The notes beneath the pieces are model-generated. The model saw only the letters and a program-made list of their open reading frames with translations, ran no database searches and was not told where the DNA came from. From Bacteroides timonensis (GTDB lineage Bacteria > Bacteroidota > Bacteroidia > Bacteroidales > Bacteroidaceae), in NCBI RefSeq assembly GCF_000513195.1, contig NZ_CBVI010000057.1, positions 1 through 64,000 of the forward strand: a stretch of DNA of 64,000 bases, given 5' to 3'. The translations under genes and the position numbers were made by a program. Of this stretch, positions 1 through 6,921 are shown in pieces. Each line of letters starts with the position of its first letter. The first letter of the stretch is position 1.

Positions 1-40
1 ACTTAATTATGATACAGTACTTAACGTAGCCGATGGAATT

Positions 41-140
41 ATAATTTGCGCAAACGGGGTTGAAAATATGCGTTTGCGCAGATTATAAGTTTATAATTTG
101 CGCAAACGGGTGTTTTTTCTTATGTTTGCGCAAGTTATAA
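41..140. repeat. Tandemly duplicated hairpin with TTTGCGCAAA core
   Basis: Two copies of an inverted-repeat unit lie 52 bp apart (starting at 41 and 93). Each begins ATAATTTGCGCAAACGGG and ends with the complementary CGTTTGCGCA or GTTTGCGCAA. The second unit can fold as TTATAATTTGCGCAAAC (91-107) against GTTTGCGCAAGTTATAA (124-140), ending at the ribosome-binding region of the ATPase gene. The 10-bp core is itself palindromic. It could be an operator, a leader hairpin or a recognition site; nothing in the sequence decides between these. Confidence 0.8.
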
Positions 141-155
141 ATGGAGGAAAGACTG

Positions 156-1604
156 ATGAACGTAAAGTTGATAGGACGTAAAAAGGAATTGGAAGCCTTG
201 AGGGAATACATCAGTTCCAATAGGTCGGAGTTTGTAGCGGTCTATGGTCGTCGTCGTGTAGGAAAAACATTTCTTATCCGTCAGATGGCAGCGGACAACT
301 TTGCTTTTTATGTAACAGGGATGGACAATGCAAATATGAAAGAGCAGTTGACGAACTTCGGCATTGCTCTTCAAAGGCATAAAAGATCGACTTCCTTGTC
401 TGTACCCGAAAACTGGATCTTGGCTTTTTATGAACTTGCCCGTTATCTGGAGACATTACCCGATGGGCCGAAGGTGATCTTTATAGATGAACTGCCGTGG
501 ATGGACACGCCTAAATCGGGGTTTGTCAGTGCACTCGAGAATTTCTGGAATAGCTGGGCAGCCGTTCGCACGGATGTGAAGCTGATTGTTTGCGGTTCTG
601 CCACTTCATGGATGATAAACAAGTTGATAAAGAATCGCGGTGGTTTGCACAACCGCATTACGCACCGGATGATTATTGAACCTTTTGTGCTTAATGAATG
701 TGAGCAGTACTTCATGGCGAATGGTTTCTCTTATTCCCATCGAGACATTGCAGAGTGTTATATGGTGATGGGCGGCATTCCTTATTATCTTTCTTTTATG
801 CGGAAAGACCGCAGTTTGGCGCAGAATATTGACCGGTTGTTTTTTGAAAGTGGGGCAGAGCTGTCCGATGAATTTGAAAACCTCTATCGTGCCTTGTTCA
901 AGAATGCCGGTTTGCATATACAGATAGTAACTGCACTTGCCACGAAGGCTAAAGGGCTGAATCGTAAAGAATTGCTCAGGATCACAGGACTGACCAATAA
1001 CGGAGCTTTCAGCATAGCCCTTGAAGAATTGGAGAGTTGCGGTTTTATTCGCCGGTATGAACCTTTCGGAAAGCCGAGGATGAGCCCGACAGGAAGGTTG
1101 CAGCGGGATGCTTTGTTTCAATTGGTGGACTTCTACACTTTATTTTACTTTCGCTTCATACGTACCAATCGTTATCGCGATGAACATTTCTGGACTACTT
1201 CGCAGAACACTCCACTACATGCCTCGTGGAGCGGTTATGCCTTCGAGATGCTTTGTCTGGACCATGTGCGGCAGATAAAGGCGGCACTCGGAATAGCCGG
1301 TGTGCAGACGTTGGTTTGTTCGTGGAGTAGTTCTACTGTAGATAAAGGGGCACAGATAGACTTGGTAATTGATCGCAAGGATGAAACTGTAAATCTCTGT
1401 GAGATGAAATATTACTCTACGGTGTTTGCGATAGACAAAGGCTATGAAGAAAAGTTAAGAAACAAGATTGCCGCTTTTCGAGAAGAAACAAATACACGAA
1501 AGTCGTTGATGCTGACTTTTGTCACCACTTACGGGTTAAAAGAGAATATGTATTCCGGTTGCGCTCAGAGCCAGGTGCTTTTGGACGATTTGTTCAAGGA
1601 ATGA
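156..1604 (+). CDS. AAA ATPase with C-terminal PD-(D/E)XK nuclease-like domain
   Basis: This 482-residue protein belongs to the archaeal-type ATP-binding family common in Bacteroidales (N-terminal AAA ATPase, DUF234-like C-terminus). A P-loop GRRRVGKT is at residues 31-38 and a Walker B strand VIFIDELPW near 110. Near the C-terminus D402, E416 and K418 form a PD-(D/E)XK pattern (IDLVID, then CEMKYY), so a nuclease fold is likely. The start is placed at the ATG at 156, which has GGAGGAAAG just upstream; the in-frame ATG at 141 overlaps that site. It has no signal peptide, so it is cytoplasmic. The cellular role of the family is unknown. It stands alone, with a hairpin array in front and a terminator behind. 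Confidence 0.85.
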   Translation: MNVKLIGRKKELEALREYISSNRSEFVAVYGRRRVGKTFLIRQMAADNFAFYVTGMDNANMKEQLTNFGIALQRHKRSTSLSVPENWILAFYELARYLETLPDGPKVIFIDELPWMDTPKSGFVSALENFWNSWAAVRTDVKLIVCGSATSWMINKLIKNRGGLHNRITHRMIIEPFVLNECEQYFMANGFSYSHRDIAECYMVMGGIPYYLSFMRKDRSLAQNIDRLFFESGAELSDEFENLYRALFKNAGLHIQIVTALATKAKGLNRKELLRITGLTNNGAFSIALEELESCGFIRRYEPFGKPRMSPTGRLQRDALFQLVDFYTLFYFRFIRTNRYRDEHFWTTSQNTPLHASWSGYAFEMLCLDHVRQIKAALGIAGVQTLVCSWSSSTVDKGAQIDLVIDRKDETVNLCEMKYYSTVFAIDKGYEEKLRNKIAAFREETNTRKSLMLTFVTTYGLKENMYSGCAQSQVLLDDLFKE

Positions 1605-1654
1605 CGGTGTAACTTTGCTTTTTTGTCAAGAGCAGATTTACATAAGATTAACAG

Positions 1655-1680
1655 ACGGGAGGCTCAAACCTCCCGTTTTT
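1655..1680 (+). terminator. Rho-independent terminator after the ATPase gene
   Basis: An 8-bp perfect stem ACGGGAGG/CCTCCCGT (1655-1662 with 1669-1676) is followed by a T run, 50 bases after the ATPase stop codon. Confidence 0.85.
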
Positions 1681-1700
1681 GCTTTCGGAACAGACCGTCT

Positions 1701-1897
1701 GTTTACCTCAAACGCATCATCCGTTTACCCCGAACGCATCATCTGTTTGCCTCAATTGCATCATCCGTTTCGCAGGGCTGAATAACCGAAATGCCACACC
1801 TCAACAACCTAAATGCCAGCCATCTCACCTGTTGAGGTGTCGCATTTGACCCACTGAGGTGTGGCATTTGGGGAACTGACATGTGGCATTTCAAATG
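1701..1897. repeat. Composite array of 22-bp-phased imperfect repeats
   Basis: This fills most of the 511-base gap 1605-2115. Units start at 1701, 1723 and 1745 (GTTTACCTCAAACGCATC and variants), then a degenerate unit at 1767. The sequence then switches to another motif at 1789 and 1811 (AAATGCCACACCTCAA), which returns in inverted form at 1832, 1854 and 1876 (TTGAGGTGTGGCATTT). All steps are exactly 22 bp except one of 21 bp. There is no open reading frame, and the unit is too short and unspaced for CRISPR. The rest of the gap (1944-2115) is AT-rich with nothing recognisable. Confidence 0.85.
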
Positions 1898-1911
1898 GGG
1901 ACAGTAGATAT

Positions 1912-1943
1912 AAAAAAAGAACGGAGAAGCGATGCCTCTCCGT
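1912..1943 (-). terminator. Rho-independent terminator for queA-Nudix operon
   Basis: On the minus strand a 7-bp stem ACGGAGA/TCTCCGT is followed by TTCTTTTTTT, which is a good terminator. It lies about 170 bases past the Nudix stop codon. Confidence 0.7.
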
Positions 1944-2115
1944 TTATGCTAATTTAAAATTGAATCTTAAATAGATTTACCGATACAAATATACGACATA
2001 GAGGAGGCGATGTCAAGTGTTTAGGAGATTTTTTGTATTAGAAGTTGCAGATTAATGGGATTATTTTAAATAGATGCTTTGATAAAGTTCTGCATAATTA
2101 CAGTTAGTATCAAGG

Positions 2116-2622
2116 TTAAAGTGGTTCGATCACTTTCTCTATCTCCCCCTCAAAGTTCGGTGTAAACACACCTTTCCCCATATTCTCTTTAATCTCCTCT
2201 ATGGTCCAGAAACGACCACCGTCCAATTCATCGCTTGGTTGTATCTCGCCGTCGTAAACCGTTTTGTGTACAAAGACAAGTTCTTTCTCGCGTGCGGATT
2301 CAAAGACGTAACTCGTAATGGTTTCGGGAGTAAAGTCGGTGATACCTAACTCTTCCCGTACTTCGCGCTTCAACGCCATTTCTACACTTTCGCCCAGGTC
2401 TACATGCCCTCCTACGGAAGTATCCCACTTTCCCGGCTGGATATCTTTCCATTCGGGACGTTTCTGCATATACAGTTCGCCTTTGGAATTAAAAACGTGA
2501 AGGTGAATGACCGGATGCAAGAGTTTGCTACCACTGTGGCATTCGCCACGTGTAGCGGCACCTGTGATATTTCCCTGTTCGTCGATGATAGGAAACATTT
2601 CTTGGTTGTTATCGCTGTTCAT
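2116..2622 (-). CDS. Nudix hydrolase
   Basis: A 168-residue cytoplasmic Nudix protein. The Nudix box is complete: GHVDLGE, seven residues, then REVREELGI (signature GX5EX7REUXEEXGU), the metal-binding loop that hydrolyses nucleoside-diphosphate-linked substrates. The overall form (a short N-terminal strand with GxxTGxxxRGECH, then LHPVIHLHVFN) resembles the isopentenyl-diphosphate isomerase/YfcD-like branch of the superfamily. The substrate cannot be read from the sequence. It starts 4 bases after queA stops, so the two are almost certainly co-transcribed. Confidence 0.9.
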   Translation of the reverse strand: MNSDNNQEMFPIIDEQGNITGAATRGECHSGSKLLHPVIHLHVFNSKGELYMQKRPEWKDIQPGKWDTSVGGHVDLGESVEMALKREVREELGITDFTPETITSYVFESAREKELVFVHKTVYDGEIQPSDELDGGRFWTIEEIKENMGKGVFTPNFEGEIEKVIEPL

Positions 2623-2626
2623 AATT

Positions 2627-3856
2627 TTACGGTATTAATAATGAAGAATCTCCATAACTCAGAAAACGAAAGTCATGACCTAATGCGAAGTCATATATCT
2701 TGCGCCAGTTACCTTTTACAAAAGCCGAGACAAGCAATAGCAATGTACTTTGTGGTTGATGGAAATTAGTGACCATGGCACATACAATCTTGTAGTCGTA
2801 TCCCGGTGCGATAATGATCTGCGTGCTGGTGTGCAGGGCTTCCATATTGTGACGGTTCAGGTAGTCGAGTATAGCTTGCAGGGCTTTTACAGACGTGATA
2901 TTCGCAGCTTCTTCTACTGTTTCATAAGGTTGCCATTGGCGGACGTGAAGTTCTTCTTCTGTTGCATTCGGATTTTTCAGAAGGGTGACACCGATATGGT
3001 AGAGACTTTCCAGTGTTCGTACGGAGGTAGTGCCTACGGCAATTGCTTTTCCGTTGTGAGCAATCAGATTTTCAATTGTCCCGCGAGAAACAGATATATA
3101 TTCGGTATGCATCTCATGTCCTTCGATTTCTGCGCTCTTTACAGGTTTGAAAGTTCCTGCACCTACGTGCAATGTCAATTCCTCCAAATCTACTCCTTTT
3201 TCTTTTAATGCATCCAGTACACGGGGGGTAAAGTGTAGTCCGGCAGTAGGAGCGGCTACTGAACCTTTTATTTTAGAATAAACAGTCTGATAAGTTTCCT
3301 TATCACTTTCTTGTGTATCCCGATTCAGATAAGGCGGAATGGGAAGTTCGCCGAATACTTCGAGGATATCAGCAAAAGTTATCTCCGGATTATCCCAACG
3401 GAAATCTACCCAATGGCTGGTACCGTGGCATTCACCACGGGTAGCAGTCAAAGTAATCGGTTGCTCTTTTACAGTCATTTCCCGTTTCAGCGTACCTTCT
3501 TTCCACTTCTTCAGATTACCGATCATACAAAGCCAGGCGGCATGTTCGGTTTGCTGGAAATTAAGCACATAATCGTTCGGCTCAATCGGTTCCAGACAAA
3601 AGACTTCAATGAGAGCGCCGGTTTCTTTACGGAAGTGCAGGCGTGCCTGTATCACTTTTGTATTATTGAATATCATCAGACTTCCCGTCGGGAAATAGGA
3701 TGGAAGTGAAGTAAAGCGGTCTTCGGATACTTCACCATGGCGGTAGACCAAGAGTTTGGACTGATCGCGCACTGGTAGAGGGAATTTTGCGATACGTTCA
3801 TCCGGTAACGGATAGTTAAATTCACTGATACGGATATGTTTTGGATCTTCTTTCAT
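2627..3856 (-). CDS. queA: S-adenosylmethionine:tRNA ribosyltransferase-isomerase
   Basis: QueA transfers and isomerises the ribosyl group of S-adenosylmethionine onto preQ1-modified tRNA, giving epoxyqueuosine at the wobble position of GUN anticodons. The protein is 409 residues. Family features are the N-terminal YPLPDERIAKFPL, MIFNNTKVI, and the central SVAAPTAGLHFTP with LHVGAGTFKPV. The ATG at 3856 is chosen: a -7 element (3878-3885) overlaps a TTG 24 bases upstream, so that TTG could not be translated from this promoter. It contains an internal ECHGTSHWVDF segment. A Nudix gene follows in the same operon. Confidence 0.95.
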   Translation of the reverse strand: MKEDPKHIRISEFNYPLPDERIAKFPLPVRDQSKLLVYRHGEVSEDRFTSLPSYFPTGSLMIFNNTKVIQARLHFRKETGALIEVFCLEPIEPNDYVLNFQQTEHAAWLCMIGNLKKWKEGTLKREMTVKEQPITLTATRGECHGTSHWVDFRWDNPEITFADILEVFGELPIPPYLNRDTQESDKETYQTVYSKIKGSVAAPTAGLHFTPRVLDALKEKGVDLEELTLHVGAGTFKPVKSAEIEGHEMHTEYISVSRGTIENLIAHNGKAIAVGTTSVRTLESLYHIGVTLLKNPNATEEELHVRQWQPYETVEEAANITSVKALQAILDYLNRHNMEALHTSTQIIIAPGYDYKIVCAMVTNFHQPQSTLLLLVSAFVKGNWRKIYDFALGHDFRFLSYGDSSLLIP

Positions 3857-3877
3857 GATAAACTTCTTTACGGGCTG

Positions 3878-3885
3878 CAAAGGTA
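3878..3885 (-). promoter_or_regulatory. -7 element for queA operon
   Basis: On the minus strand the sequence reads TACCTTTG, a perfect match to the Bacteroides -7 consensus TAnnTTTG, 22 bases before the queA ATG. No clear -33 TTG is seen. Confidence 0.65.
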
Positions 3886-3930
3886 CGGATATTTATTCTC
3901 TTTTTTCTATCTTTTTTTATTGAGTTGCCG

Positions 3931-3938
3931 TATCTTTG
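3931..3938 (+). promoter_or_regulatory. -7 element ahead of DUF2027/Smr gene
   Basis: TATCTTTG matches the Bacteroides -7 consensus. It is about 260 bases before the next gene, and a palindromic insertion (3984-4184) now separates promoter and gene. Confidence 0.5.
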
Positions 3939-3971
3939 TAGAGCGATTGTTTGTTTAAGCAACTTCAATCA

Positions 3972-4196
3972 TAAATTGTAAATAATGCGAATCAGTAGTT
4001 GAATTATGTTCATATCCCGAAAGAAATGAATTATTCACCACAGAGTAACACAGAGTATCACAGAGCTTAATCGATTTGAAATCAGAATAATAGAACTCCG
4101 TGATACTCTGTGTTACTCTGTGGTGAAAAGATTCATAACCCTACAATAATGAATATAATTCAACTTCTGATTCGCATAAATAGCTAAATTGTAAAT
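3972..4196. mobile_element. MITE-like palindromic element with 12-bp flanking direct repeats (element A)
   Basis: A long palindrome fills the 343-base gap between queA and the DUF2027 gene. Outer arms 3985-4013 and 4149-4177 begin ATGCGAATCAG. Inner arms at about 4035-4066 and 4096-4126 contain repeated CACAGAG (TTCACCACAGAGTAACACAG against CTGTGTTACTCTGTGGTGAA). The element is bounded by the direct repeat TAAATTGTAAAT at 3972-3983 and 4185-4196, as expected for a target-site duplication. There is no coding capacity. The outer arm and linkers recur in element B near 15457. The element would be transcribed as a large hairpin leader of the Smr gene. Confidence 0.75.
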
Positions 4197-4199
4197 GAT

Positions 4200-5303
4200 A
4201 TGATGAAAATTGGTGATAAAGTGCGCTTCCTCAATGAAATCGGTGGGGGAATCGTAAAAGGATTCAGGGGGAAGGATATTGTGTTGGTGGAAGATGCCGA
4301 TGGTTTTGATATCCCGATGCCCATGCGTGAGTGCGTAGTAATTGATACGGATGATTATAATATGACCCGGCCGGTGCCGAAAGCGGCTCCGAAGAAAGCG
4401 GAGGAGAAGCCGGTACGTTCTTCTATTTCTCATCCGGTTCAGGAAGATACTGAAGTGCGGCGCCTGTCCAAACCGCAGGTATCTGTTTACCGTCAGCCGG
4501 AAATGCGTGGTGGAGATATTCTGAATGTTTTTCTGGCTTTTGTACCGGAAGATATTAAGGCTGTCAGCACTACTCCTTTCGAATCTTATCTGGTGAATGA
4601 TAGTAATTACTATCTGTATTATACCTACCTCTGTGCGGAAGGAAAAGCATGGAATGTCCGTTCCAATGGAATAGTAGAACCGAATACGAAGTTGTTGCTG
4701 GAGGAATTTGAGAAGGTGGAACTGAATGACCGTGAACATGTTGCCGTACAGTTCATTGCTTTTAAAGAGGGGCGTTCGTTTGCGATGAAGCCGGCGGTAA
4801 GTGTGGAACTTCGCATAGATACGGTGAAGTTTTATAAACTGCACACATTCCAGGAGTCAGAGTTCTTTGAAACGCCTGCATTGATTTACGATATAGTAAA
4901 GGATGATGTTCCCACTAAACAAGTGTATGTTTCTGCTGAAGAATTGCAATCAGCTTTGCTTCAGAAAACAGTGGTGGACAAACCCAAATCTCAGCCGATT
5001 GTGAAACGTGGCGGACAAAGTGGCATTATTGAGATAGACCTTCATATTGGTGAATTGCTGGATGATACTCATGGAATGAGCAACAGTGAGATACTGAATT
5101 ATCAGCTGGATAAATTCCGTGAGGTGCTGGAACAGTATAAGAATAAACGTGAACAGCGTATTGTCTTTATCCACGGAAAAGGTGACGGTGTACTTCGTAA
5201 AGCGTTGCTGGATGAACTGAAACGTAAATATCCTACTTTCCGGCATCAGGATGCCTCTTTCCAGGAATATGGTTTCGGGGCAACGATGATAACGATAAAA
5301 TAG
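4200..5303 (+). CDS. DUF2027 and Smr domain protein
   Basis: A 367-residue protein with an N-terminal KOW/SH3-like start ([20 protein letters not shown]), a charged linker at about 60-95, a central DUF2027 beta domain at about 100-225 and a C-terminal Smr domain at about 275-367. The Smr motifs are IDLHIGEL (D276) and [14 protein letters not shown], as in the C-terminus of MutS2, where this domain nicks or binds branched or stalled nucleic acid. There is no signal peptide, so it is cytoplasmic. The specific role is not established. ATG codons at 4200 and 4203 are both possible starts. It is monocistronic, facing the DUF5723 gene. Confidence 0.85.
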   Translation: MMKIGDKVRFLNEIGGGIVKGFRGKDIVLVEDADGFDIPMPMRECVVIDTDDYNMTRPVPKAAPKKAEEKPVRSSISHPVQEDTEVRRLSKPQVSVYRQPEMRGGDILNVFLAFVPEDIKAVSTTPFESYLVNDSNYYLYYTYLCAEGKAWNVRSNGIVEPNTKLLLEEFEKVELNDREHVAVQFIAFKEGRSFAMKPAVSVELRIDTVKFYKLHTFQESEFFETPALIYDIVKDDVPTKQVYVSAEELQSALLQKTVVDKPKSQPIVKRGGQSGIIEIDLHIGELLDDTHGMSNSEILNYQLDKFREVLEQYKNKREQRIVFIHGKGDGVLRKALLDELKRKYPTFRHQDASFQEYGFGATMITIK

Positions 5304-5404
5304 TTACGAGCTACAAAAGCTACAAGCTACAATAGCTACAAGCTACGAGTTGCTGCGCTATTATTCTGCATAGTACTCGTAGCTTGTAGCTCGTAGCTCA
5401 TAAC
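5303..5404. repeat. Inverted repeat built of AGCTACAA units
   Basis: GTTACGAGCTACAAAAGCTA... (5303-5330) is complementary to GTAGCTTGTAGCTCGTAGCT... (5379-5404). Each arm is made of 8-9 bp AGCTACAA direct repeats. It fills the gap between two convergent genes and may act as a bidirectional transcription stop, although it lacks a T run. Confidence 0.75.
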
Positions 5405-5406
5405 TA

Positions 5407-6711
5407 TTATATTCTCTTCTTTCCCAAAGGAATAGAAAGTCCGATAAAGGCATTCACATGTTTGGAGTTATTTCCAAAATACATATAGTCAGTACCCAGC
5501 ATCAAAGGACCTATTTTGAAAGCAATACCGAATGTCTCGCCACCTTGTAACATGGAATAGCTCAACGTAGTATTAATCAAAGTATTGGGACGATAATTGG
5601 CGGAGAATGTCAATTCTGAATACGTTTTTAACTGGCCGAAACGGGTCGTTGATAATAATCCTAATCCCAGTTTGTTGTTCAGTAATCCGTATTCCCCTCC
5701 GATAACCATAGTCGGTGATAAGGAGGTGGTGCGTGATTTGTTTTCTTTCTTCTTCAAACCGAATAATTCAAAGTCCAGCACATCGGATGATTCGCTATAG
5801 TTATTTTTATCAATAGTAGTATTCTTATCTGATTCAGCTATTTGAGTACTTGATTTGCCCCAGGAAATAAATCCTAAGTCAAGAATGGCGGCAGAAACAG
5901 TCAGATTCTTCATCACTTGATAGCTTGCTCCTAAATCGATACCTGCTCCATAACCACTGATGCCAAAACTATTGTAATCCAGGTCAGTGATGTATCCGTT
6001 TTCTTCTTCCAGATCAAGTCCTTTTGCAGAAGCTTCCAGATATGCATCCGTTTTTAGTTGGAATTCCGAGTCGATACCAGCATCCTTTCCATACATATAG
6101 AGCTGGTTGATTTTCAAGTTTATGTTTCCTGCACCTAATAGCAATTTGGCTTTACCGCCTACGGTTAAGCGCTCGTTGATGGCACGTGAATATCCTGCTC
6201 CGACTTCTATGTAAGCGTTCAAACGTAGTTTTTCATTGCGGATATCAAAACTCTCACCGCTCCAGCTGAAATTATCAGCGTCTGTTGCGCGCAGGTAGTC
6301 GAACATGGTTTTAGGAATAGTGGCATCCACATCAGCCCGTGCCCCTACATTGAATGACCAGAAACCTTTTCCTTTATAGAATCCGAAAGATATAACATCT
6401 GTATTCGCACTGATATTCACTTCATTCATTCCTTTCAGGCGATTGTAGAACTTGTCATTGTTATAAAATTCACCATCGGAATCGAAAACGTCGATGACAT
6501 CTTGTATGCCAAGTGAGTTAGTGGCTACTTCGGCATTCACGGAACCGATGCCGGGGAGATTGACATAACCACGTTTGGGCTGCAACGCCGGATTTAACTG
6601 AATGCGGGTACTGCTACCTTCCATAAAATAGGATGAACGCAAGTATTGCGCCTGCATAGCTGTGGGGAGAAGAAAGGAGATACAAATCCCCAAAAGTAAA
6701 AGCTTTCTCAT
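5407..6711 (-). CDS. DUF5723 family outer-membrane beta-barrel protein
   Basis: 434 residues with a signal peptide (MRKLLLLGICISFLLPTAMQ, cleavage near AQA|QYLRSS). The mature part has alternating beta strands with many aromatic ends and glycine turns, and finishes in a strand typical of outer-membrane barrels (HVNAFIGLSIPLGKKRI). The form fits DUF5723, a Bacteroidetes family of unknown function related to PorV/FadL-like barrels. NPALQPKRGYVNLPGIG near the N-terminus is characteristic. It has its own promoter at 6764-6794 and is divergent from the sensor kinase gene. No substrate can be assigned. Confidence 0.75.
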   Translation of the reverse strand: MRKLLLLGICISFLLPTAMQAQYLRSSYFMEGSSTRIQLNPALQPKRGYVNLPGIGSVNAEVATNSLGIQDVIDVFDSDGEFYNNDKFYNRLKGMNEVNISANTDVISFGFYKGKGFWSFNVGARADVDATIPKTMFDYLRATDADNFSWSGESFDIRNEKLRLNAYIEVGAGYSRAINERLTVGGKAKLLLGAGNINLKINQLYMYGKDAGIDSEFQLKTDAYLEASAKGLDLEEENGYITDLDYNSFGISGYGAGIDLGASYQVMKNLTVSAAILDLGFISWGKSSTQIAESDKNTTIDKNNYSESSDVLDFELFGLKKKENKSRTTSLSPTMVIGGEYGLLNNKLGLGLLSTTRFGQLKTYSELTFSANYRPNTLINTTLSYSMLQGGETFGIAFKIGPLMLGTDYMYFGNNSKHVNAFIGLSIPLGKKRI

Positions 6712-6763
6712 TGTGTCTCGTAATTTGTGGGTTACTGTTAATGATTACTTCAATTTGTTTATG

Positions 6764-6794
6764 CAAAGTTAAAATAAGTATTTGTGATACCCAA
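6764..6794 (-). promoter_or_regulatory. Promoter of the DUF5723 gene
   Basis: On the minus strand TAACTTTG (6764-6771) lies 20 bp downstream of ATTTGG (about 6791-6796), close to the Bacteroides -33/-7 arrangement. Confidence 0.6.
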
Positions 6795-6853
6795 ATTATA
6801 TAATAAGTAAAAACAGGATAAATAAATATCTTAGCGGATAAGTGGTCTTAAAA

Positions 6854-6884
6854 TTGTACTAAATGGGAAAAACTATTATATTTG
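6854..6884 (+). promoter_or_regulatory. Promoter of the sensor kinase gene
   Basis: TTG (6854-6856) and TATATTTG (6877-6884) are separated by 20 bp, matching the Bacteroides -33/-7 pattern, about 38 bases before the start codon. Confidence 0.65.
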
Positions 6885-6921
6885 TAGCAATGCATGAAGG
6901 ATATCTTTATTCTTTATATAA

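Noticed and set aside
1701..1897. Possible CRISPR array
   Set aside because: The units abut without spacers, are imperfect, change motif midway, and no cas gene is present.
3878..3880. TTG start adding eight residues to QueA
   Set aside because: It falls within the -7 element of the queA promoter; the ATG at 3856 fits the family N-terminus.
5303..5404. Small RNA gene in the AGCTACAA inverted repeat
   Set aside because: No promoter is visible, and the arms are made of simple 8-9 bp repeats between convergent genes; it is better listed as a repeat.
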